DNA of 64,000 nucleotides from JASHPR01 sp963833885. Lineage in GTDB: Bacteria; Actinomycetota; Actinomycetes; Streptosporangiales; Streptosporangiaceae. The stretch's first letter is position 1. Each line of letters opens with the position of its first letter. This document shows, piece by piece, positions 49,651 to 57,604 of this stretch. The stretch spans positions 62,001 to 126,000 of the forward strand of contig CAWHZU010000028.1 of the NCBI GenBank assembly GCA_963833885.1, read 5' to 3'. The notes below the pieces were generated by a model, which saw nothing but the letters and a program-made list of their open reading frames with translations, had not been told where the DNA came from and did not search any database. The translations under genes were made by a program, and so were the position numbers.

Positions 49651-52158
49651 GTGCCCACTGATTATGACGAGATTCGCGCGGAGAACATCTCGCGCTACGG
49701 CTGGGACACGGCCGTCCTCGAATTGCTCGGGCAGCTCTACAGCGACCGCTCTCACTTCATCTTCGAGCTGATCCAGAACGCCGAAGACGCCGGCGCGACA
49801 GAGCTGACCTTTGAGCTTTTCGACGATCGGCTGGAGGTACGCCACGACGGCCGCCCTTTTACCGCCGCCGACGTGCGCGGCATCTGCGGAGTTGGCCAGG
49901 GCACCAAGGCCGAAGACCTTACCCAGATCGGCAGGTTCGGGATCGGCTTCAAGTCGGTCTACGCGTACACCAATACACCCCGAATCCACAGCTCGGACGA
50001 GCATTTCCGGATCGAGAAGTACGTCCGGCCTTATTTTGTGGAGCCGCTTGATGAGCCCGCAGCCGAAACGCTTTTTGTGTTTCCCTTCGACCGGACGGAA
50101 GTTTCCGCGACGGTCGCGGTCCAGGAGATTTCCGCAGCCCTGAGCAACCTCGACGTCGAGACCTTGCTGTTCTTGCGCAGCATCGAGCGGGTGCGCAGCT
50201 GCGGTCATCAGACGCCGGACACGGTTATCGAGCGCAAGTCGACGGCACGCGCCGATTCAGGCCGCCATGTCACGCTGGCCAGCCGGCGAGGTGGACGCCG
50301 CAGCAATGAGGAGTGGCTTGTCTGGCACCGGCATCTCGATGGCATTGGTGAGCCTGATCTCCGGGTGGAGATCGCCTTCATGGCTCACACCGAGATCGAC
50401 GCACGCCGGCTGGTCAGGCGCGAGAGCTCGCCGCTGGTCGTGTTCTTCCCCACGCAGAAGGAGACGTTCCTGGGTTTCCTGATCCAGGGTCCGTACCGGA
50501 CGACGCCCGCTCGGGACAACGTTCCCGAGCATGACCCGTGGAACCAGGCTCTGGTTCGAGAGACCGCAAGCCTGCTCGTCGACGTGCTGGCGGACCTCCG
50601 CGATGGAGGGCTGCTCACGGTCGATATCCTCCAGGCGCTGCCGCTGGATGCCGCTCGATTCCCGCCCGATTCGATGTTCCGGGACCTGTTCGACGCGGCT
50701 CGCACCATTCTCGCCCGGGACAGGTTCATTCCCGCCGCCGCGGACGGCTACCGCTGTGCCCGGGAGGTAAGGCTGCCCCGGGGAGCAGGACTTCGCGAGC
50801 TGCTGACGCCGGATCTCCTCGGCGAGCTCTATGCAGACCCGGGTCCGCTCGCCTTCGTTCATGACTCGATCACGGAAAGCCGGACGCCCCTGCTCTGGCG
50901 GTACCTGCGAGAGGAGGCCGGCGTTGATGAGGTGACGCCGGAGGCCGTCGTCGCCAGGCTCACGGGCGAATTCCTTTCGGCCCGGTCCGATCAGTGGATC
51001 GGGCGCCTTTACTGGTTCCTCTATCAGAATCAGTCGCTGTGGCGAGAGCCGAGTCACCCGGGCGATCAGCCGGGTCCGGCCCGGGCGAAGCCGATCATCC
51101 GGCTCGAAGATGGCGTTCATGTGACGCCATTCGACGCGCGCGGCAGGCCGGCCGCTTACCTTCCGGGCCCGGTGGGGACCGAGTTCGCCACGGTCCGGCG
51201 GGCCGTCGCCGACCTTCCCGACGCCCGGCAGTTCCTGGAGGCGCTCGGCTTCGCCGAGCCCGACGTCGTGGCCGAAGTCATCGATCATGTGCTTCCCGGC
51301 TACCACGATGCCGACGTTACGAAGCTGGACATGGCACAGCACGAGGCTGATCTCGAGCTCGTCGCCCGCGCGCTGGCTGAGGCATCACGGGCCGGCCGAG
51401 ACCAGCTGCTTGAGCAGCTGCGGCAAACAACCTTCCTGGTCGGGGAGAACGCCGCGACGGGCGAGAGCCGCCTGATGCGGCCCGGCGAGCTGTACCAGCA
51501 GGCCAAGGCCCTGGAAATCTACTTCGACGGAAACCCCGACGCCTGGCTGACGGCCGATGTCTACGGGCCCTGGCTGCCTCAGCTGCGCGCAATGGGCGTC
51601 AGGGAAACGGTCCAGCTGAACGCACGCGAAGCGGATGACCTCGGCTATGTGCTCATCGCCGACGAATTCGCCCGGCACGAGCGCGGGGTCGCCGGATTCG
51701 ATCCGTCCGCGAGCCTCGACGGCGTGGAGTACGCGCTAAGCCACCCGAATTCCGCCCGCTCGGAATACGTCTGGAACGTTCTGCTCGTGCCCAACCGGCA
51801 CCTGATCTCTGGCGTTGTCGAGAAGTCGCATCGCCAGCAGTTCGCTGACGCTCACCGCGATGCCGCCCTGTCGCCCATCGGCGAGGCGGCGATCGCGGCG
51901 GCGTGGCTCCCAGCCGCGGACGGAACATTCCGGCGCCCGGCAGACCTGGGCATCGCAGATCTGCCGCACTCCTACCAGAGGGACGACATGCTGGCGCAGG
52001 CGCTCGGCATGGGCGGGCCGGTGATCGAGGAGGCGAGCCGCCAGCTCGGGTTCCCCCCTGATTTCCTGCGCAGGCTGAGCATGCATCCCGACCTCGTGGC
52101 GACGATCGAGCAGGAACTCACGGCCCGGGCCTCCGCTGCCATGCGGCCGCCAGAGTAA
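49651..52158 (+). CDS. Sacsin/Hsp90-like GHKL ATPase-domain protein (835 aa)
   Basis: The N-terminal about 200 residues form a GHKL ATPase domain. Box N is FELIQNAEDAGATEL (Glu39, Asn43, Asp46), followed by a D-G motif at VRHDGRPF (Asp66) and the glycine-rich GRFGIGFKSVYAYTN (94-108). This type, related to sacsin and Nov proteins, uses ATP in a chaperone-like or signalling way and often occurs in bacterial defence or stress loci. The remaining about 630 residues (a repeated sacsin-like strand region with FFPTQKETFLGFLIQGPYRT near 275, then helical parts) show no nuclease or DUF3883 motif. The start is GTG 49651. It stands alone, upstream of a secreted protein and a toxin-antitoxin pair. Confidence 0.82.
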   Translation: MPTDYDEIRAENISRYGWDTAVLELLGQLYSDRSHFIFELIQNAEDAGATELTFELFDDRLEVRHDGRPFTAADVRGICGVGQGTKAEDLTQIGRFGIGFKSVYAYTNTPRIHSSDEHFRIEKYVRPYFVEPLDEPAAETLFVFPFDRTEVSATVAVQEISAALSNLDVETLLFLRSIERVRSCGHQTPDTVIERKSTARADSGRHVTLASRRGGRRSNEEWLVWHRHLDGIGEPDLRVEIAFMAHTEIDARRLVRRESSPLVVFFPTQKETFLGFLIQGPYRTTPARDNVPEHDPWNQALVRETASLLVDVLADLRDGGLLTVDILQALPLDAARFPPDSMFRDLFDAARTILARDRFIPAAADGYRCAREVRLPRGAGLRELLTPDLLGELYADPGPLAFVHDSITESRTPLLWRYLREEAGVDEVTPEAVVARLTGEFLSARSDQWIGRLYWFLYQNQSLWREPSHPGDQPGPARAKPIIRLEDGVHVTPFDARGRPAAYLPGPVGTEFATVRRAVADLPDARQFLEALGFAEPDVVAEVIDHVLPGYHDADVTKLDMAQHEADLELVARALAEASRAGRDQLLEQLRQTTFLVGENAATGESRLMRPGELYQQAKALEIYFDGNPDAWLTADVYGPWLPQLRAMGVRETVQLNAREADDLGYVLIADEFARHERGVAGFDPSASLDGVEYALSHPNSARSEYVWNVLLVPNRHLISGVVEKSHRQQFADAHRDAALSPIGEAAIAAAWLPAADGTFRRPADLGIADLPHSYQRDDMLAQALGMGGPVIEEASRQLGFPPDFLRRLSMHPDLVATIEQELTARASAAMRPPE

Positions 52159-52172
52159 TCACCGAGCAAAGG

Positions 52173-52228
52173 CCGCCCGGCACGGGCCGGGCCGCCCGCG
52201 CCGCCCGACACGGGCCGGGCCGCCCCCG
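52173..52228. repeat. Two 28-bp GC-rich tandem repeats after the GHKL gene
   Basis: Units CCGCCCG(G/A)CACGGGCCGGGC... at 52173-52200 and 52201-52228 are identical at 26 of 28 positions. Each can fold (CCCG/CGGG, GGCC). Placed 15 bp after the stop, they could serve as a terminator for the GHKL gene. Confidence 0.5.
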
Positions 52229-52313
52229 CGGCCCGGCTGGCCGCATCTGCCCTAGGAGCTCAACCGGCCCTCAGGTCAACGCGGTTTGCCGTCCGGGCTG
52301 CCCGGCGGTGCGA

Positions 52314-52931
52314 TTACGGGTTGCAGCATTGTTGCAGCGCCCACCGGTAGTAGCCCCTCGCCGGGCCGACATGCAGCAGTGACGCGTTGTTCAGGGACAG
52401 GGTGTAGAGATAGGCCGGGGCGTTGATCGCGTCCGAGCGCTCGACGTTGACGAGCCGGTTGCCCGCCCGCACCCAGAGCGTGTAACCGGTCCCCGCGTTG
52501 CAGAGCTTGAGCTGGATTCTCCCGCCGACCTCGCCTAGGCACTGACCGCCGACCAGGATCCCGTGCAGGACCTTCTTGAACTGGAACACCTTGTCGTTCT
52601 GGAACTTATGGTCCAGCCGCCGGATTGTGAACGGCCAGCTCGACGAGACAAAATCGTTCACCGTGGCCCAGCCGTCGGCTTGAGCCTTGTTCTTGTTGTA
52701 CAGGTAGACCAGCTCGCCCGGCTTCAGGTTCCCGTCCTTGACGTCCCAGCACATCTTGTTGTTGTTCAGCAGGCATTCGTGCGCGTCCTTGTTGGTGTTG
52801 TCGGGGCGGGCCGCGGCCTGGGCCAGCGGGGCGGCCAGGGCGACCGCTGCGAGCACGACGGCCGCCACCAGGCCGATCACGCGCAGCCGCCGGGCCTGGC
52901 TGGCGACGCGTCTGATCCTTGAGTTCCTCAT
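52314..52931 (-). CDS. Secreted Cys-containing hypothetical protein (205 aa)
   Basis: The 205-residue protein has a signal peptide (RNSRIRRVASQARRLR basic start, long hydrophobic core, cleavage near APLAQAAA). The mature part is beta-rich with Cys pairs (HECLLNNNKMCWDV; GGQCLGEVGGRIQLKLCNAG; a C-terminal QQCCNP) and beta-trefoil-like turns such as YTLWVRAGNRLVNVERSD. It may be a small lectin or ligand-binding protein, but no family is recognised. ATG 52931 has AAGGGAAG upstream. The codon for the second Cys of the CC pair lies close to the stop. Confidence 0.75.
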   Translation of the reverse strand: MRNSRIRRVASQARRLRVIGLVAAVVLAAVALAAPLAQAAARPDNTNKDAHECLLNNNKMCWDVKDGNLKPGELVYLYNKNKAQADGWATVNDFVSSSWPFTIRRLDHKFQNDKVFQFKKVLHGILVGGQCLGEVGGRIQLKLCNAGTGYTLWVRAGNRLVNVERSDAINAPAYLYTLSLNNASLLHVGPARGYYRWALQQCCNP

Positions 52932-53105
52932 GTGCGCTTCCCTTCCATCGACGATGCCGATGCCGACGGACCGTACCGATGCGCGCGAACGCGTCGCTAA
53001 ACGGTCGCTAAATGTCGGTGCCGCGGTGCCGCGCGGCAGGACCCTGGTACGGCACTTCAACGTCCCGTCTTTGCGTGAGTGACTTGAACCAACTACGATG
53101 TAGTC

Positions 53106-53552
53106 ATGAGCAAGCGCGCAGCGACCCCGGTACGGTTCGACCCTCCCGTGGCCGAACGACTGGCCTCATTTGTGGCAGCGAACCCCGGCATGTCCCTGTC
53201 GTCCGCAGCGAACCGCCTCGTGGATGAGGCCCTGCGCATGAGCGAGCACCCGGGGATCGTCTTCCGGCCCGGCCCTACCGGACGCCGCGCCGCCCTTGCC
53301 GCCGGGCCCGACGTGTGGGAAATCGTCCGAGCGGTGAAGTCCGCCCGGACGGCCGAACGCGAGCTAGCCGACGACGGATTGCTCGGCCTCATCGCCGACA
53401 ACACCGGCACTCCGCTGCGACTCGTCCGCGTCGCGGTCCGGTACTGGGCGTCCTACCCTGACGAGATCGACGCAGAGATCGCGTCCGCTGACGCGGCCGA
53501 AGACGCAGCCGAGCAAGCATGGCGCCGAGAACACCAACTACTCGCCAGGTGA
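53106..53552 (+). CDS. Antitoxin with RHH-like N-terminus and DUF433-like region
   Basis: The 148-residue protein begins with a ribbon-helix-helix-like segment (VRFDPPVAERLASFVAANPG then SLSSAANRLVDEALR). It continues with GIVFRPGPTGRRAALAAGPDVWEIV, typical of DUF433-type antitoxins, and ends in an Ala/Glu-rich helix (AEDAAEQAWRREHQLLAR). The PIN-like toxin gene follows after 3 bp. It should bind the toxin and repress the operon. A truncated copy of its C-terminal helix recurs at 54811-54909. Confidence 0.82.
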   Translation: MSKRAATPVRFDPPVAERLASFVAANPGMSLSSAANRLVDEALRMSEHPGIVFRPGPTGRRAALAAGPDVWEIVRAVKSARTAERELADDGLLGLIADNTGTPLRLVRVAVRYWASYPDEIDAEIASADAAEDAAEQAWRREHQLLAR

Positions 53553-53555
53553 CCG

Positions 53556-53924
53556 GTGAGTTGCCCGCTGCTGCTCGATGAGATGTTCTCCGACACCATC
53601 GCTCAACAGCTGCGCGCCAAGGGCCACGACGTGCAGGCAGTCGTGGCAGATCCTTCGCTCGCGTCACTGCCTGACGGCCAGATCCTCGCCCGTGCCGCAG
53701 CCACCGGACGCGCGCTGGTCACTGCCAACATCAAGGACTTCATGCCACTCGACGCCCAGCACCGGGCCGCCGGGCAAGAACACGCAGGGCTGATTCTCGT
53801 CTCAGCCAAGACCTTCCCCCAGAACCGGAGCTACACCAGCGCGGTCACCAGCGCCCTCGCCGCTCTCCTCGACGAGCGTCAGCAGATCGAGGCCAGCCAC
53901 GTTACCTTCCTCCCCCGGCACTGA
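53556..53924 (+). CDS. PIN-like (DUF5615) toxin
   Basis: The 122-residue protein has the DUF5615/Mut7-C-like PIN fold: LLLDEMFSDTIAQQLRAKGH (Asp, Glu of the first acidic pair), DGQILARAAATGRALVTAN and NIKDFMPL with a third Asp. PIN-fold toxins are metal-dependent RNases. The start is GTG 53556, 3 bp after the antitoxin stop, so translation is coupled. Its first 8 codons recur in the remnant at 54913. It ends about 220 bp before the tRNA fragment. Confidence 0.85.
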   Translation: MSCPLLLDEMFSDTIAQQLRAKGHDVQAVVADPSLASLPDGQILARAAATGRALVTANIKDFMPLDAQHRAAGQEHAGLILVSAKTFPQNRSYTSAVTSALAALLDERQQIEASHVTFLPRH

Positions 53925-54060
53925 CCCAAGCACGGCGAGCCAGGGCAAACGCCGGCCCCAATTGCCCCACCGATAGCGCCAACGTCATAAGCCCGTCCTC
54001 GGCGCAGCGCCGGACAGCGCCGTCGCGGCCTCAGGCCCTTGGGGCGCTCTGATTCCATCC

Positions 54061-54120
54061 CGCCAACGACTGGCCAACGGATGATCAGAAGGCCCGACCA
54101 CCATCCCTGGCGATCGAGCC
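54061..54120. repeat. Left copy of an island-flanking repeat (terminator-like)
   Basis: This sequence (CGCCAACG ... GCCAACGGATGATCAGAAGG ...) is about 80% identical over 58 bp to 63943-64000, 9882 bp away. In the right copy the last part folds into a hairpin followed, on the minus strand, by CCTTTTGATC, like the terminator of a minus-strand gene. Here it directly follows the tRNA-Met fragment read in that direction, so it looks like the tRNA's original downstream flank. Confidence 0.6.
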
Positions 54121-54145
54121 TTTGACCTGCACTTACTTGGTTGAC

Positions 54146-54186
54146 AGCGGCGGCAGGATTTGAACTTGCGACCTCTGGGTTATGAG
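54146..54186 (-). other. 3' fragment of a tRNA-Met(CAT) gene, probable attachment-site scar
   Basis: Read on the minus strand: anticodon loop CTCATAA (54180-54186, anticodon CAT), anticodon-stem 3' arm CCCAG, variable region, T-arm GCAAG-TTCAAAT-CCTGC (54153-54169, one stem mismatch) and the acceptor 3' arm CGCCGCT (54146-54152). Upstream of the loop the expected CTGGG arm is replaced by CTTTG and tRNA similarity stops. Anticodon-loop-to-3'-end is precisely the part that tRNA-specific integrases duplicate. It cannot be a functional tRNA. Confidence 0.75.
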
Positions 54187-54254
54187 CAAAGACGGCATTG
54201 TTTAAAACAGCCCGGCACTTTGACTTCCTGTCCGTCACCATACGGCACGTTCCG

Positions 54255-54566
54255 TTAGGCCGTGAGCGCGACGGCCCCGTCGCGGACATCAAGGTGGAAC
54301 TCGATGCCGGTCCCAGCCGTGACCCTGGCCAAGGTTGCCAGTGACGGCGGCTGCTCGCCACGCTCCAGACGGGCGATAACCGGTTGCTTCATCCCAACCG
54401 CCTGCGCCAGCTGTGTCTGGGTCATGCCACGATCCGCTCGGTAACGGACGATGCGGATGGCTACCTCACGAGCGAAGAGGGTCCGGTCCCACTCTTCCCG
54501 GAACTCAGGGTCTTCGCGCTGGCGGTCCACAACCGCCTGCAAGGCCGGCAGCTCGCTGAGCTTCAC
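54255..54566 (-). CDS. higA: XRE-family antitoxin (HigA-like)
   Basis: The 103-residue protein has an N-terminal acidic helix (LQAVVDRQREDPEFREEWDR) and a Cro/C1 HTH (MTQTQLAQAVGMKQPVIARL, about residues 48-67). It ends GTGIEFHLDVRDGAVALTA, which matches HigA-type antitoxins. GTG 54566 overlaps the stop of the degenerate toxin frame as GTGA. A 20-bp inverted repeat at 54767-54786 is its likely operator. With the toxin gene broken, it persists as an orphan. Confidence 0.85.
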   Translation of the reverse strand: MKLSELPALQAVVDRQREDPEFREEWDRTLFAREVAIRIVRYRADRGMTQTQLAQAVGMKQPVIARLERGEQPPSLATLARVTAGTGIEFHLDVRDGAVALTA

Positions 54567-54757
54567 AGGCCCTCCACCTCCTCCAGTCGTTCCTCCGCTG
54601 CCACGACAGCCCGCTTGAACCCGCGCGGGTCAGCCTCGGCTTCCGGCCCCACCGCGGCCAGCACGAACACCTCTCCGAACCGGCGATAGAAACCCCGCCA
54701 TGGGCTCCGGCCTGCCCTCGGCCTCGGCCTGAGGATGTAACGATACGGTCCATGGCA
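54563..54757 (-). pseudogene. Degenerate HigB/RelE-like toxin remnant
   Basis: An ATG at 54757 gives MPWTVSLHPQAEAE, like the start of Gp49/HigB toxins, but that frame loses toxin character within about 14 codons. A different frame reads FYRRFGEVFVLAAVGPEAEA ... AVVAAEERLEEVEGL and runs to the TGA at 54563-54565, overlapping the antitoxin GTG. The whole is about 195 bp against about 350 bp for intact genes, so an internal deletion with frameshift is inferred. Confidence 0.6.
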
Positions 54758-54766
54758 TCCACGCCA

Positions 54767-54786
54767 CTATAGCAAAATTGCTATAG
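54767..54786. promoter_or_regulatory. Inverted repeat upstream of the HigA-type operon (operator)
   Basis: CTATAGCAA-AA-TTGCTATAG is a 9-bp perfect dyad with a 2-bp centre, 10 bp before the toxin remnant start on the minus strand. AT-rich dyads overlapping the promoter are the usual autoregulatory operators of XRE antitoxins. Confidence 0.75.
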
Positions 54787-54810
54787 CTGACCAACGTCAC
54801 CACCCGGCGA

Positions 54811-54942
54811 GCCCACGCCGGGATCGCCGCCGCAAATGCCGCCGAGGATGCCGCCGAGGATGCAGCCGAGCAAGCCTGGCGCCGCGAACACCAGCTGCGC
54901 GCCGGGTAACCAATGAGCATCCCGCTGCTGCTCGATGGCGAC
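54811..54942 (+). pseudogene. Truncated second copy of the DUF433 antitoxin/PIN-like toxin pair
   Basis: The frame ending at TAA 54907-54909 reads NAAEDAAEDAAEQAWRREHQ then LRAG, nearly the same C-terminal tail as the antitoxin at 53106-53552. Three bases later ATG 54913 reads MSIPLLLDGDR, against MSCPLLLDEMF in the intact toxin. Similarity then stops abruptly inside an 11-bp inverted repeat (54937-54970). The N-terminal antitoxin and most of the toxin are missing. Confidence 0.75.
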
Positions 54943-54970
54943 CGCTCATGCATGTTATGGAGCGGTCGCC
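54937..54970. repeat. 11-bp perfect inverted repeat at a rearrangement junction
   Basis: GGCGACCGCTC (54937-54947) and GAGCGGTCGCC (54960-54970) enclose a 12-nt loop. It sits where the toxin remnant ends and 24 bp beyond the stop of the minus-strand oxidoreductase. It could be that gene's terminator, or a scar. Confidence 0.6.
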
Positions 54971-54993
54971 GATCCCTGCTGTTCTGGAGACTG

Positions 54994-56013
54994 TCAGGGT
55001 TTGAGCACGACCTTGCCGGTGTTCTGGTGTTGCAGGATCCGGCGGTGGGCTGTTGCTGCTTCGGTGAAGGTGTAGGTCCTGTCGATGAGCGGTTTGACGC
55101 TGCCGTGGCCCCACAGGGCGAGAACGGCCTGGAGTTCTTCGCGGAGGATGGCGATCTGCCCCCACAGGTGGCCGATGTTGACGCCGCTGATGGTCCGGTT
55201 GTGGTTCATCAGCCCGAGCGGTGTCAGCAGCGGTATGCCCGCCACCTGGGAGACTAGGCGGGCCGGGCGGCGTCGCTGCCCGCTGGCCAAGTTGGCGAAT
55301 CCGTAGGCCACCAGCCGGCCGCACGGGCGGAGCAGCTTCAGCCCTTTTCGCCAGTCATGGCCGCCGAGCGGGTCCAGCACGATGTCCACGCCCTCGCCTC
55401 CGGTCAGCCGGGCGACCTCAGCGGCATAGTCGGTGGCGTGGTAGTCGATAGGGTGCGCGCAACCTTCGGCCTTAAGCACGTCGTGCTTGGCGGCCGAGGC
55501 CGTGCCGAAAACTTCCAGATCGTCCACAGTGCGGCATAGTTGCAGCACCGCCGTCCCGACCCCGCCGGCGGCCATATGCACCAGCACCCGCTCGCCGGGC
55601 CGGACGTTCGCGACGCGGAACAGCATGTGGTAGGCGGTGAGGTAGTTGACCGGTATCGCGGCGGCTTCCTCGAAGCTCATCGCGTCCGGCATCGGCAGCA
55701 CCTGCTCCGTGGGCACGCAGACCACATCCGCGTGTCCTCCGAAATGCGTCAGGGCCAGCACCCGCTGGCCTGTCGCGTGGCCTTGGGTACCGTCACCGAC
55801 CGCGTCGATGACCCCGGCCACCTCGTAGCCGACGACGCATGGCGGCTTGGGGGCATCGGGATATAGCCCCTGCGCGGCCATCACCTCTGCAAAGTTCAGG
55901 CCAGCCGCGCAGACACGAATGCGGACTTGACCCGGGCCGGGCTCAGGATCGGCCGTTTCCCGCACCTCCAGGGCTTCGGGCCCGGCAGGCCTAGTGATCC
56001 AGACCGCTCGCAT
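54994..56013 (-). CDS. Zinc-free medium-chain NADPH:quinone reductase-like oxidoreductase
   Basis: The 339-residue protein is of the quinone oxidoreductase/VAT-1 type MDR family. RAVWITRPAGPEALEVRE is the opening, CAAGLNFAEVMAAQGLYPD the catalytic-domain motif without zinc ligands, and LVHMAAGGVGTAVLQLCRTV the NADP-binding fold. The C-terminus HRRILQHQNTGKVVLKP is conserved in the family. ATG 56013 is preceded by GGAGG at 8 bp. It would reduce enones or quinones with NADPH. It is complete, although it lies between remnants. Confidence 0.92.
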   Translation of the reverse strand: MRAVWITRPAGPEALEVRETADPEPGPGQVRIRVCAAGLNFAEVMAAQGLYPDAPKPPCVVGYEVAGVIDAVGDGTQGHATGQRVLALTHFGGHADVVCVPTEQVLPMPDAMSFEEAAAIPVNYLTAYHMLFRVANVRPGERVLVHMAAGGVGTAVLQLCRTVDDLEVFGTASAAKHDVLKAEGCAHPIDYHATDYAAEVARLTGGEGVDIVLDPLGGHDWRKGLKLLRPCGRLVAYGFANLASGQRRRPARLVSQVAGIPLLTPLGLMNHNRTISGVNIGHLWGQIAILREELQAVLALWGHGSVKPLIDRTYTFTEAATAHRRILQHQNTGKVVLKP

Positions 56014-56218
56014 CGCCACATCCTCCGCAGTAGACACGGCACCAGAACCAAAGCCCGTTCCGCCCGCCGCCGATCGCATTTATCCTCTCAAACCCAGCCG
56101 GTAAAAGGGTCCTGCCATCTCACCGGCAATACACGCTCATGCACCGGACAGCGCATGAAACATACCATTTCCACCAGAGAATCCATAAATCTCCAAGTTG
56201 GCCGTCTACAATGACGCC

Positions 56219-56431
56219 ATGGGTCTCTTTCACCGCAGGGCCAAGAAGAATCGCGAGAAGGCGGCGGCCGAACTTCTTAAGGAGAAGAGCACGACGGCCA
56301 AGGCACAGACGGAGGTTGCGCCGCGGGAAGCGGCCGGCGAGGCACGCCCCGACCCAGATCGGCCAGGATGGGGCGAGGCCATCGGCCAGCAAATCGGCAA
56401 GACTCGCGAGGAGCGCGCCAGCCAGGAATGA
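56219..56431 (+). CDS. Small basic/helical hypothetical protein (70 aa)
   Basis: ATG 56219 opens a 70-residue frame that begins GLFHRRAKKNREKAAAELL, a lysine- and alanine-rich helix, and ends WGEAIGQQIGKTREERASQE. Such short charged proteins resemble small accessory proteins of mobile elements. The upstream 100 bp are AT-rich and could hold a promoter. No family is recognised and the ribosome-binding site is weak. Confidence 0.45.
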   Translation: MGLFHRRAKKNREKAAAELLKEKSTTAKAQTEVAPREAAGEARPDPDRPGWGEAIGQQIGKTREERASQE

Positions 56432-57604
56432 GAAAAGCCAGCTTCGTTGACGAGGATGTGGCCATTCTCAGCGATCAGGACCGATGGCCTGCGACAGACG
56501 TCCGCGTAAGCGTCACCGCTCAAGGCCCACAATGCCGAGAGGGCAGATGCGAATCGCCCTTCGCTTCAAACAAGCGCAGAGCCGCTCTCGTGCCGCGTGC
56601 AGCACCGACGCCATCCATGCGACCCGCCAGTGACGCTCCACCCTGACCCCAGCTGGCGTGCCGGTCAGGCCTGTTCCGGCGGCTCTGCCGGACTGGAGCC
56701 ACCGGACGCCTCGGGGGCTATCTTGTTCAGCCAGCAGCTCAGGCACAGCACGTGCGGCCGTTGGTGCCGGCCCTGCTCGTGCTCCCATGCGACGTGCGCC
56801 GCGCCACCGACAAGCAGCAGGTCCAGGCCTCCGCCAAAGCGAAGCCCCGGCACTCTGGGTATCCGGCGAAGCACCGCGCTGGGTATCCGGCGAAGCACCG
56901 CGGTTCACCTGCCCATCGATAAGGCGGCGCGATCAAGGCCGATCGCGCAGCAAGCGGCCAAGTCCAGTGTGACACCAGGCCGGGCTAAAGTGCAGGACCA
57001 GCCGACGCTCTTAGGCTAGCCTCGTCGAGCCGCTGCTATGGGATGGGGATCTGTGACTGAGCACGGGGCGGGGCTTACACAAGGCCGCCGATTTGCGGCC
57101 GGAACCCAAGCATCTGGCACACAGCATCGTCACCAGCGACAACAGCCAAACGGCCAGTACAAGCCTGCACGGCACCGCATTCAAGAAAGCTGACCAGCGA
57201 CCCTGGCCCGATACGCGAACAGGCGGCCACCCGGCCGGGATGGCAGTCTGAGCCGGGCAAGTTCCACCCCTTCCGCGTCGAGCCGGCCGACGTCACCAGC
57301 GGCCAGTACGTGAGCCGCTGTCCAGCCGGTACCGAGATCGTCGGGCGCGGCACCTCCGCCACCTGCCAAGGATCTTCCAAAGCCCGGCGAGCCGAAGCCG
57401 AGTCGGCCAGCCTCCCGGGAATCGAGGTTAACCGCGGGACGGCTTATGCGGGAATCACTGACGTCAGGGTGCCTGGGTTCGATCACTGACCGGCCACGGA
57501 CGGCGCCTGGTGTCCGTGGTGACCGCCCGGGGACGAGCACGTTCCCCGGAACGGGAGGCGGGCCGCGGAAGGTAGCCCGTGCACGGCCCGCCCTAGGATC
57601 TCCG
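56432..57604. other. Decayed intergenic stretch without a supported gene
   Basis: About 1.2 kb with only short, conflicting frames. A 24-bp exact tandem repeat CTGGGTATCCGGCGAAGCAC+CGCG lies at 56855-56878 and 56879-56902. A minus-strand frame (56665-56898) contains HEQGRHQRPHVLCLSCWLNK, which reads like real protein with a CxxC, but its N-terminal part is made of the translated tandem repeat. A GGCCGC/GCGGCC hairpin is at about 57082-57099. The stretch may be remains of mobile-element genes. Confidence 0.5.

Noticed and set aside
54146..54186. Functional tRNA-Met gene
   Set aside because: The D-arm, the 5' anticodon arm and the 5' acceptor arm are missing, and the T-stem has a mismatch.
53879..54361. 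160-codon minus-strand frame across the toxin end and the tRNA fragment
   Set aside because: It runs through non-coding tRNA-like sequence and the antitoxin's 3' end; the tRNA fragment explains this DNA better.
57181..57540. 119-codon minus-strand frame in the decayed stretch
   Set aside because: Both strands are open here, the composition is not protein-like and no ribosome-binding site is seen.
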